Source of the DNA: Thermoanaerobaculia bacterium
GTDB lineage: Bacteria > Acidobacteriota > Thermoanaerobaculia > Gp7-AA8
Length of the DNA: 56,839 nt
Assembly (NCBI GenBank): GCA_017883235.1
Contig: JADGNY010000027.1
Coordinates: 1 to 56,839, forward strand
Reading direction: 5' to 3'
Each line of letters starts with the position of its first letter. The stretch's first letter is position 1. Below are positions 33,449 to 40,525 of this stretch, piece by piece. The position numbers were made by a program, and so were the translations under genes. Below the pieces are notes generated by a model. It did not search any database. It worked only from the letters and a program-made list of their open reading frames with translations, and was not told the origin of the DNA.

Positions 33449-33478
33449 AGACGCCCCGCGACGTTACGCGGGGCGTCT
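33449..33478 (-). terminator. Rho-independent terminator of lipoprotein paralog 2
   Basis: Stem AGACGCCCCGCG (33449-33460) / CGCGGGGCGTCT (33467-33478) with loop ACGTTA; on the minus strand a TTTTGTTGT tract follows. It lies 21 bases after the stop at 33499. Confidence 0.9.
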
Positions 33479-33498
33479 CGATGATTCAGAGCCCGGTG

Positions 33499-33834
33499 TT
33501 AGTGCTTCTTCTTGGTGCTGCTCGTGGAGGTCGTGCCGGTGGTGGTCGTGGAGGTCGTGCCTGACGTAGACGTAGCCGTCGTCGCCGTCGTGCCCGAGGT
33601 ATCGCTCATCGTGCCACCACCCATCGTCGAGGTCGACGTGGAGCTGGTCGTGTCGGTCGCCATCGTGCCGGTGGTGGCGGTGGTAGCGCCGGTGTCGGTG
33701 GCCATCGTCGACGCGGTGTCAGTCGCGGTAGCGCTCGTGTCGGTGTTGTTGTTGTTGTTCGTCTCGGTCTTGCAAGCGAAGCCGAACACGCTCAGGGCCA
33801 GGACTGTCAGGAGAACCAGAAGTTTCTTGCTCAT
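33499..33834 (-). CDS. Thr/Ser-rich lipoprotein, paralog 2
   Basis: 111 residues; start ATG 33834 with a purine-rich GAGAGGAAAAAA upstream. Signal peptide ends in the lipobox FGFACKT. The mature part begins ETNNNNNTDTS and is mostly Thr, Ser, Ala, Gly and Met, ending STKKKH. The CK-x-ETNNNN start and the KKH end are shared with the protein at 32916, so these are tandem paralogs with freely varying middles. An adhesive or cell-surface spacer role is a guess. Confidence 0.75.
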   Translation of the reverse strand: MSKKLLVLLTVLALSVFGFACKTETNNNNNTDTSATATDTASTMATDTGATTATTGTMATDTTSSTSTSTMGGGTMSDTSGTTATTATSTSGTTSTTTTGTTSTSSTKKKH

Positions 33835-34116
33835 TCGTTTTTTCCTCTCGTTACTTGTTTTTCGTTTGGTTTGTCCGGGGATTGAAATCCGATGAAAGAG
33901 TGCCTGCTCACCCCCCTTGGCAATCGATTTAGAAATATCCGCGAAGCGGTGCTTCGCAACCTTTGGTCTGAAAGCGAGTTCTACATGATTCGCAACGTCG
34001 ATGCCAGCCCGGCATCGGATACCACGCAATAATGCAAACCACCAGCCGTTGGAAACCGTGATTTTGAGCGTTCGAGCGCTCGGGGGAAGCGGCTATAGTC
34101 TAGGACGCCCGTCGTC

Positions 34117-34905
34117 ATGTCAAGTGCACCCGAATCGTTGCCTCTGCTTCGCAGGTCCCCGGTAGCCGGAATCGTCTCTTCGTTCGACGCCACTCCGATC
34201 GCTTACGACCTCTACGAGCACACGTCGTGCTCGCTGGTTCTGGTGATTCCCGGCTTCTGGCGCGACCGGCGTCATCCGTCGATGCTGACGCTTGCATCGC
34301 ACCTGCACGAGCTCGGTTACCGTGCCGCGATCGTCGATCCGCGTGGCCACGGCGACAGCGGCGGCACCTACGGCTTCAACCTTTACGAGCACTACGATAC
34401 GGCCGCGGTCGCCGAGGAACTGCTGCGCCGGCTGCCAACCGTCGAATCGATCACCATCGTGGCTCTCTCCTATGGCGCGTCGGTGGCCATCTCCACCGCG
34501 GCGCGGCACAAATTGCCGATCGCCTCGCTGCTTCTGATCTCCGCGGTCTCCGATTTTTCGAAGATCACGCCACGGATCAATCCCTTCACGCTGCACCGGC
34601 ACATCGCTCTTTCGCAGGCGCTCAAGACGCCGCATTTCGACTGGCAATTCATGCGCAGCCCGAAGCTGCGGGCACTCGACGACGTTCGCGACGTGCACGT
34701 TCCGATATGCCTCATTCACGTCAAGAACGACTGGCTGATCGGCCACGACCACTCCATGGCGCTCTACGAGGCGGCCAACGAGCCGAAGGAGTTGCACGTC
34801 ATCGACATCCCCGGCAACTACCACGCCGATCGGATCTTCTCCGTCGCCGCCAGCGAGATCGATCCGGTGTTCGGGGAGTTTTTGCGGCGCTACACGCCGG
34901 TTTAA
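34117..34905 (+). CDS. alpha/beta-hydrolase
   Basis: 262 residues. VLVIPGFWRDRRHPS and AAIVDPRGHGDSGGTYG give the oxyanion loop and the usual fold start. The nucleophile is S in ALSYGAS; the acid is D in HVKNDWLIG; the histidine is in GNYHADR. No signal peptide, so cytoplasmic. The YPRFGFNLYEHYD-like lid helix may shape an acyl-ester site. Substrate unknown. It is a single gene followed by repeat family G. Confidence 0.85.
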   Translation: MSSAPESLPLLRRSPVAGIVSSFDATPIAYDLYEHTSCSLVLVIPGFWRDRRHPSMLTLASHLHELGYRAAIVDPRGHGDSGGTYGFNLYEHYDTAAVAEELLRRLPTVESITIVALSYGASVAISTAARHKLPIASLLLISAVSDFSKITPRINPFTLHRHIALSQALKTPHFDWQFMRSPKLRALDDVRDVHVPICLIHVKNDWLIGHDHSMALYEAANEPKELHVIDIPGNYHADRIFSVAASEIDPVFGEFLRRYTPV

Positions 34906-34923
34906 CTGCGGTTGTCGAACCCA

Positions 34924-35115
34924 ATCCTGCGCGAAGACGCAGGATCTCCGGTGGCGTTGCTCTAAACCCCATCCTGCGCGTAGACGCAGGATCTCCGGTG
35001 GCATCGCTCTAACTAAATCCTATCTTGCGAGACGACGCAGAATCTCGGACGGTACCGCTCTGATCCTGCCATCTGCAGTGCGGTATCACCGGAGATCCTG
35101 CGTCTTCGCGCAGGA
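34924..35115. repeat. repeat family G cluster (ATCCTGCG palindromes)
   Basis: Left half-elements ATCCTGCGCGAAGACGCAGG at 34924 and a TAGACG variant at 34971, then a degenerate one near 35027, and a right half ATCCTGCGTCTTCGCGCAGG at 35094-35115. The single intact unit spans about 35027-35115. It lies between the hydrolase and the FHA phosphatase gene. Confidence 0.88.
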
Positions 35116-35123
35116 TTGGGTAT

Positions 35124-36776
35124 TTACCGATTCCTGCTCACCACCAGCAGCGTCACGTCGTCCGCGAGCGGTACGTCGCCGACGTGGGCGAAGACGGCGG
35201 ACTCGATGGCGCTGGTCAGGTCGTCGGCGTCGGCGCCGTGCATCGTAGCCAGGCGCCTGGCGACGTGCTCGAGTCCGCCCAGGTCTTCGCCTCCATCGTT
35301 CTCGGCCTCGGTCACACCGTCCGTAAAGAGCACGAGGGCGTCGCCGGGAGCCAACTGCAGTTTGTGCTCACGGAAGTCGGCGTGCGTGACGATACCGAGC
35401 ACGAGGTCGGTCTCGCCGAGTTCTTCGACCCCATCTTTGCGGACCCAGAGCGGCGGCGTGTGTCCGGCGTTGGCGTACTCGATCATGCCGGTGGCCAGAT
35501 CGAGTCGGCCGAGAAAAAGAGTCACGAACTTCGACTGCGGCAGGGTGTCCTTCAGCGCGTCATTGAGCTGCGAGATGAGAACGGCCGGCGAGGGATCGTT
35601 CCTGCTGAAGATGCGGAATGACGCCTGAAGACCTGCCATCATCAGGCCCGCCGTGATGCCCTTCCCGCTGACGTCGGCGATGACGAAGTAGATCCGGCCG
35701 TCGGGGCGCCGCACGAAATCGTAGTAATCGCCGCTCACCGTCCGGCAGGGCCGGTTAGCGCCGGAGAAGGTGTAGCCGGTCACGCCCGTCGGCGCCGGCG
35801 ACAGCAGGCCGCGCTGGATCATCGACGCGGTCTTCAACTCCTCGTCCATGATCCGTTTCTGGATCGCTTCCTCGCGCAGGCGCGTCGTTTCCAGCTTGAT
35901 GGCGGCGAACCGCGCGATCTGCGCGACCAGGCGCACATCATCCTCGGAGATCTTGCGCTGGTTGAAAAGGTAGTCGACATAGAGGACTCCCACGACCGAC
36001 TGCCCGATCATCAGCGGGGCGCAGAGGATCGACCGGATGCCTTGCATGATGATCGACTGCGCGCGGCTCAATTTCTCGTCGATGCTGACGTCCATGAAGG
36101 CCAGCGCCCTTTTTTCCTCGACCACTTCGCTGAGGACGGTGTGGCTGATGCGCAGTTCGGAGGCGTCGGTCCTGTCCTGCCGCCGCACCTCGACGTTGAC
36201 GAACGACTTGCCGTCCGGGCCGAGGAGGCCGAGCGCCGCGCGCGAAGCCTGCGTGTGCTCGAGCACTCGGTCGACGATGAATCCGAAGAGCTCCTCCGTC
36301 GGGCGGTCTTCGATCAGTTCCCGCGCCAGGAGATTGAGCGTTTTGAGCTTCTCGAGATCGCCGCCCGTATCGGCCCTTGCGCCGGGCTGCTCGATCTCGT
36401 TGACCGGGATCGAGATGGTCATGCTCGGCGAGGTGTCGGCGACGGCCAGCATCCGGTCGGTGTTGTGCTCGGCGGTCTCGAAGACGATTTCCGTGTCGCC
36501 GAGCCGGATGCGGTCGCCGGTGCGGAGCGGATGATCGCGCTCCACGCGCGATCCGTTCAGATAGGTTCCGTTCGCGCTGCCGCAGTCTTTGAGCATCCAC
36601 GAACCGTTGTCGGCGACGATCTCGGCGTGCTTGCGCGAGAGATAACGATCCTTGACCGGTATCGAGCAGTCGGACGCCCGCCCGATGGATACGGCGGTGC
36701 CTTGCAACTGCTGCCGGAAGGGCGAGAACAGAGGCGAGTACACCGTGACCTCAGCGCGAGGGGCGATGGGTTCCAT
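35124..36776 (-). CDS. FHA-GAF-SpoIIE (PP2C) phosphatase
   Basis: 550 residues from ATG 36776; the longer frame upstream runs through repeat DNA. Residues 12-98 are an FHA domain (GRASDC, DRYLSRKHAEI, CGSANGTYLNG), which binds phosphothreonine. About 150-310 is a GAF domain (LGPDGKSFVNVEVRR, ILCAPLMIGQSVVGVLYVD). About 325-550 is the SpoIIE/RsbU-type phosphatase (MIQRGLLSP, SGDYYDFV, VIADVSGKG, YANAGHTPPL, LVLFTDGVTEA, ADDVTLLVV). The FHA part suggests it is steered by a Ser/Thr kinase such as the one at 10964. A family G repeat separates it from the divergent gene at 36950. Confidence 0.92.
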   Translation of the reverse strand: MEPIAPRAEVTVYSPLFSPFRQQLQGTAVSIGRASDCSIPVKDRYLSRKHAEIVADNGSWMLKDCGSANGTYLNGSRVERDHPLRTGDRIRLGDTEIVFETAEHNTDRMLAVADTSPSMTISIPVNEIEQPGARADTGGDLEKLKTLNLLARELIEDRPTEELFGFIVDRVLEHTQASRAALGLLGPDGKSFVNVEVRRQDRTDASELRISHTVLSEVVEEKRALAFMDVSIDEKLSRAQSIIMQGIRSILCAPLMIGQSVVGVLYVDYLFNQRKISEDDVRLVAQIARFAAIKLETTRLREEAIQKRIMDEELKTASMIQRGLLSPAPTGVTGYTFSGANRPCRTVSGDYYDFVRRPDGRIYFVIADVSGKGITAGLMMAGLQASFRIFSRNDPSPAVLISQLNDALKDTLPQSKFVTLFLGRLDLATGMIEYANAGHTPPLWVRKDGVEELGETDLVLGIVTHADFREHKLQLAPGDALVLFTDGVTEAENDGGEDLGGLEHVARRLATMHGADADDLTSAIESAVFAHVGDVPLADDVTLLVVSRNR

Positions 36777-36827
36777 AGTTGACACTGTGACGGCCGGGAG
36801 CGGGGATTGTAACTGAGGTTGCAGTCC

Positions 36828-36922
36828 ATCCTGCGCGAAGACGCAGGATCTCCTGTGATACCGCGCTGTCGATGGCAGGATCAGAGCGGTGCCGCCGGAG
36901 ATCCTGCGTCTTCGCGCAGGAT
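36828..36922. repeat. repeat family G, 95-bp palindrome
   Basis: ATCCTGCGCGAAGACGCAGG at the left end and ATCCTGCGTCTTCGCGCAGG at the right end, around CGCGCTGTCGATGGCAGGAT. It covers most of the 173-base gap between the divergent starts 36776 and 36950. Same length and sequence as copies at 37578-37672 and 37836-37930. Confidence 0.92.
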
Positions 36923-36949
36923 GGCCGCTATGGCTGCTATAACCCACGC

Positions 36950-37573
36950 GTGACCGACGCACCGCCAAAAGAAACCTACTTCCAGGAAATCGAGGCTCAC
37001 TTTGCGCTTCGCCGCGGCACGCCGTTCATCCTCAGCGCCAAGGATTGGGCCCTGATGAAGAAGTGGCACGAGGACGGGGTGCCGCTCCCGATCGTCATCG
37101 AAGCGATCGACGCCGTTTTCGAGAGGAACGAGACCAGCGGCCGCAAGAAAGTCATCTCCAGTCTCAGCTACTGCCGTCATTCGATCAAGGAGCTGTGGAC
37201 GGAGCGGCAAAACCTCTACGTCGGCGGCGGCGATGTCGCCCCCGAGGCCGGCCCTGAGGCCTTGCTGGAATCGTTGGCAGCGCGGCTGGAAACCTCGGAA
37301 GTGGCCGCGCCGTTCGCCGCCCGCGTCCGAGCGCTCGCTTCGGAGAAAAGCGTCCCGAAGATCGAGGAGCGGCTCATGGATCTCGAACGAGAGCTTCTCG
37401 ATGCCTTGCTTGCCGCGGATCCAGCTTCGATCGAAGCCATCCGCGCCGACATCGCCCTCGCCCTCGGCGACACCTCAAAGCTGGATGAGAAGACACGCGC
37501 GCGGACGGAAGAGGCGAATCTGCGAAGGTTGGTGAGGGAGAAGTTCGGGCTGCCGAGACTGACTTTGTTTTAG
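36950..37573 (+). CDS. uncharacterised protein whose tail is duplicated downstream
   Basis: 207 residues from GTG 36950 (TDAPPKETYFQEIEAHF); an ATG frame further up is inside the repeat. The N-terminal part, with RRGTPFILSAKDWALMKKWH and VIEAIDAVFERNETSG, looks like a small helical domain; the C-terminal half is coiled-coil like (RLMDLERELLDALLAAD). No family recognised. The last 107 bases of the gene reappear at 37683-37789 with a different stop region (LPRLTLF here, a PRLTPF-type end there). Confidence 0.7.
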   Translation: MTDAPPKETYFQEIEAHFALRRGTPFILSAKDWALMKKWHEDGVPLPIVIEAIDAVFERNETSGRKKVISSLSYCRHSIKELWTERQNLYVGGGDVAPEAGPEALLESLAARLETSEVAAPFAARVRALASEKSVPKIEERLMDLERELLDALLAADPASIEAIRADIALALGDTSKLDEKTRARTEEANLRRLVREKFGLPRLTLF

Positions 37574-37577
37574 CTTC

Positions 37578-37672
37578 ATCCTGCGCGAAGACGCAGGATC
37601 TCCGGTCAAACCGCGCAGTAGATGGCAAGATTAGAGCGGTGCCGCCGGAGATCCTGCGTCTTCGCGCAGGAT
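37578..37672. repeat. repeat family G, 95-bp palindrome, copy after the gene at 36950
   Basis: Ends as in the other copies (ATCCTGCGCGAAG and CTTCGCGCAGGAT). It begins five bases after the stop and separates the gene from the duplicated tail. Confidence 0.92.
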
Positions 37673-37682
37673 GAAGGCTACC

Positions 37683-37789
37683 GCCCTCGGCGACACCTCA
37701 AAGCTGGATGAGAAGACACGCGCGCGGACGGAAGAGGCGAATCTGCGAAGGTTGGTGAGGGAGAAGTTCGGTCTGCCGAGATTGACGCC
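37683..37789 (+). pseudogene. duplicated 3' end of the gene at 36950
   Basis: Matches 37460-37566 at about 98 %: GCCCTCGGCGACACCTCAAA is at the start of both. Differences are a C-to-T and a changed last codon region. There is no start codon. The 223-bp shift equals tail plus family G element, so gene tail and repeat were copied as one block. Confidence 0.88.
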
Positions 37790-37796
37790 GTTCTAG

Positions 37797-37930
37797 TCCT
37801 GCGCGAAGACGCAGGATCTCGGGGTTTTGGCCTTCATCCTGCGCGAAGACGCAGGATCTCCGGCGGCACCGCCCTGATCTCGCCATCGACCGCGCGGTAT
37901 CACCGGAGATCCTGCGTCTACGCGCAGGAT
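37797..37930. repeat. repeat family G: half unit plus a full 95-bp palindrome
   Basis: A half element TCCTGCGCGAAGACGCAGG starts at 37797. The full unit is 37836-37930 with both ends intact. A remnant TTCGCGCAGGATGGGG lies at 37940. It leads directly to the end of the TPR lipoprotein gene. Confidence 0.9.
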
Positions 37931-37957
37931 GAAAGCTAACTTCGCGCAGGATGGGGT

Positions 37958-39244
37958 TCACTTCAACGCCCGATCCACCTGCTCCATCACCCCTGCCGCC
38001 ACCCGCCCGCTGACGGGGGCATCGATGCCGGCGCCGAGGGCTGGATCGACGATGGCGCAGGCGGCCAGCAGCTTCTGCGGGTCGTTTCCTGCGCCGCGGG
38101 TGCACGCGGCTCCGCGCATGGTGAGCATGCGCGCGGCGATGCGCGTGAGGGCGCCGGCATTCACGGGAGAGTACGGGCCGACGCGGCGCGTGACCGGGTC
38201 TACCTGATAGATGCCGAGGGCCATGGCGCGAACGATCTCGTCCCGGCCGGGCGTCTCGCCGATGTCGATGGCGATCGGCGGAGCGGCCATGTTCGAAGCG
38301 AAGCGCACTGAGGCCACCTTCCAGTACATCAGCACGGCCAGATCGGCACGTGTAATCGCCTCGCTCTCGATGGCGCGGCGGAACTGCGGCGGCATGTTGG
38401 CGTCCGCGTACTGCCGCTTGATCTCGTCGAGCCGCGGAGCGAAGCGCCGGTCGCGTTTCGACAAACGCTCGTATCGCGCAATGGCGGCCTCGTAGCGGCC
38501 TCGGTTGATGTCGATCTCCGCCAGCGCTTCCTGAACCTCGGTGCGGTCGACATCACCGCTGTTCAGGATCGGCTCGAGCTCGGTCCGGGCTTCGTCGAAC
38601 TTGTGCTGTCCGACGAGTTTCTGCGCCAATGCAATGCGCGCCGCGCTGGCGGAGGGATTGATCGCCAGTGCCTCGCGCAGAAGGCGTACGGCTTCGTCGT
38701 CGGGCGCCGCGGCCGCGGCGCTATAGAGCTGATCGAAGAGCGACGTCTGCAGCTCGGCGATCCGTTCGGCGACGAAATCCGGCGCGTTCGGACGAGTGGC
38801 AAGGTCCCTGTAGCGATCGTAGGCCTCGCGCGGCCGCTTTTCGGCGATGTCAATCTCGGCGGCGTAGACCTCGGCGGCGATGTAGTGCGGCCGCTTCCCG
38901 AGAATGCGCTCCACGATCGGCCGCGCGGCGTCGGTCTTTCCCTGCCGCAGTGCAATGGAGGCCTCGGCGAGTTGCGCCGGCGCATAGCCCGGCTCCCTGG
39001 AGCGGATGTCCTCGAGACGCTTGCGCGCGGTCGTGTAATCGCCGCCGAGGATGGCGCGCCAGGCTTCGTCGAACCGCTTCGCATTTGCAGGGGTGGGCTG
39101 GAGGTCGTATCCGATGCGCGGGTCGATGATGTAGCGGTCACCGGCCTGAGGAGCGGGGGCCACGATCGGCGCCGGTGCCGGCGCGCAGCGCGCTAGCGCG
39201 ATTGCGAGCGTCGCAATCAGAAAAAGGTTCGATTTCTTTGTCAC
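37958..39244 (-). CDS. TPR lipoprotein with SLH-like C-terminus
   Basis: 428 residues. Signal peptide with lipobox ALARC (about residue 20), then a Pro/Ala spacer. Residues 55-290 are tetratricopeptide-like helices (AWRAILGGDYTTARKRLEDI, AQLAEASIALRQGKTDAAR, ALNEALAI-type ALAINPSASAARIALAQ, YEAAIARYERLSK). The end (305-428) resembles S-layer homology domains: ITRADLAVLMY, DIGETPGRDEIVRAMALGIY, YSPVNAGALTRIAARML. It probably joins the outer membrane to the wall or assembles envelope complexes. The start overlaps the miaA stop by 4 bases: last gene of a five-gene operon. Confidence 0.85.
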   Translation of the reverse strand: MTKKSNLFLIATLAIALARCAPAPAPIVAPAPQAGDRYIIDPRIGYDLQPTPANAKRFDEAWRAILGGDYTTARKRLEDIRSREPGYAPAQLAEASIALRQGKTDAARPIVERILGKRPHYIAAEVYAAEIDIAEKRPREAYDRYRDLATRPNAPDFVAERIAELQTSLFDQLYSAAAAAPDDEAVRLLREALAINPSASAARIALAQKLVGQHKFDEARTELEPILNSGDVDRTEVQEALAEIDINRGRYEAAIARYERLSKRDRRFAPRLDEIKRQYADANMPPQFRRAIESEAITRADLAVLMYWKVASVRFASNMAAPPIAIDIGETPGRDEIVRAMALGIYQVDPVTRRVGPYSPVNAGALTRIAARMLTMRGAACTRGAGNDPQKLLAACAIVDPALGAGIDAPVSGRVAAGVMEQVDRALK

Positions 39245-40158
39245 TTCAGTCCCTCTAGCAGCCGCATTGCGGCCGCAAACGTATCGTCAACCGCCGCAAC
39301 ATCGATCCATTGCACGTTGCGCTCCGACCGCAGCCAGGTCATCTGCCGCTTGGCGTACGCGCGCGTCCGGCGCTTTGTTTCCGCGATCGCGGTATCGACG
39401 CTCATCTCACCCATCACTACCGCCACCGCCTCGGCATATCCGATCGCGCCGAACGGACGCGCGGTGCGTGGATATTTCGCCAGCAATCCGCGCGTTTCGT
39501 CGACGAGTCCCGCCGCGTACATCGAATCGACGCGCCGTTCGAGACGTTCGACGAGACGGCTCCGCTCCAACGTCAGTCCGATCTTCGTCGCCGCCATCTC
39601 CTCCACCGTCCCAGCCGCGGGACGCTCCCACTCCGAAATCGGCCTGCCGCTGAGCAGCCACACTTCGAGCGCGCGTTCGACGCGATGCCGGTCCGCGGGC
39701 GCGATTCTTCTACCACTTCGCGGATCGATTTTCGATAGCCAGCGATGCAGCCACACGTTCCCCCGAGGCCGGCCGGCGATGCCGCGGATGCGCGCGCGCA
39801 GATCGGCATCGCGGCCCGGCATCTCCGGCAGCCCGTGAAGCAACGCCCGAAGATAGAAAAACGTCCCGCCGGCGAGGATGGGAACCCTGCCGCGCGACAT
39901 GATTTCCCGGCACGCTTCGCGCGCCAGACGCGCATAGCCGGCAGCGTTGAAATCGACATCCGCGTCGATGATGTCGAAGAGATGATGAGGAAGCCGGGCG
40001 CGCACGTCGGCAGATGGTTTCGCGCTGCCGATATCGAAGCCGCGATAGATCTGTACCGAGTCGTAATTCACGATTTCGCCGCCAACCGTTTCGGCGATGC
40101 GCAGCGCGAGATCGGACTTGCCGGTGCCGGTCGGACCGGCGATGACGATAGGGAGCAC
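39241..40158 (-). CDS. miaA: tRNA dimethylallyltransferase
   Basis: 305 residues. P-loop AGPTGTGKSDLALRIAE, then VNYDSVQIYRGFDIGSAKP, a PHHLFDIIDADVDFNAAGYA segment and VPILAGGTFFYLRALLHGLP: all MiaA signatures. Further ADRHRVERALEVWLLSGRP and YAKRQMTWLRSE. It puts the isopentenyl group on A37 of tRNAs that read UNN codons. Fourth gene of the operon, 13 bases after the zinc-ribbon protein. Confidence 0.96.
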   Translation of the reverse strand: MLPIVIAGPTGTGKSDLALRIAETVGGEIVNYDSVQIYRGFDIGSAKPSADVRARLPHHLFDIIDADVDFNAAGYARLAREACREIMSRGRVPILAGGTFFYLRALLHGLPEMPGRDADLRARIRGIAGRPRGNVWLHRWLSKIDPRSGRRIAPADRHRVERALEVWLLSGRPISEWERPAAGTVEEMAATKIGLTLERSRLVERLERRVDSMYAAGLVDETRGLLAKYPRTARPFGAIGYAEAVAVVMGEMSVDTAIAETKRRTRAYAKRQMTWLRSERNVQWIDVAAVDDTFAAAMRLLEGLK

Positions 40159-40171
40159 GCGTGGCGCCGCC

Positions 40172-40501
40172 CTACTCTTTCCGCACGCGCGTCATGTGCG
40201 TGATCTCGTCATCGCGGCTCAGCACTCGGCGCAGGTGGTTGCGGCAGTAGATTGCGCCGTGCTCGATCGGCGTCTTGCAAACGACGCAACGGTTCTTCGT
40301 GACCGCCTTTGCGCCCCGTTCGAGAAGGCGGAGGACGATGCCGCCGGCCACCAGCAGTCCGCCCAGAACCAGCGCCTTCTCCAACATGGCAGGGGCGAAG
40401 AAGTCGACGAACGGAGCATCCTCAAAGGTCTGCTGCAACACATACATCGCCACTACCAGAAGGATGATCCAGAGGCCGAGCCGCAGAACAGTCGATGACA
40501 T
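40172..40501 (-). CDS. membrane protein with C-terminal zinc ribbon
   Basis: 109 residues. Two membrane helices (LGLWIILLVVAMYVL and LVLGGLLVAGGIVLRLL) frame a short acidic loop. The C-terminal part has RCVVCKTPIEHGAIYCRNH: Cys-x2-Cys and Cys-x2-His as a likely zinc site. It stands between comEC and miaA with small gaps (24 and 13 bases), so it is in the operon. Function unknown. Confidence 0.75.
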   Translation of the reverse strand: MSSTVLRLGLWIILLVVAMYVLQQTFEDAPFVDFFAPAMLEKALVLGGLLVAGGIVLRLLERGAKAVTKNRCVVCKTPIEHGAIYCRNHLRRVLSRDDEITHMTRVRKE

Positions 40502-40525
40502 GAGCGAAAATTCACTGTAGGACGC

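Noticed and set aside
36777-36968. N-terminal extension of the FHA phosphatase
   Set aside because: The extra codons translate repeat family G; the FHA domain begins soon after ATG 36776.
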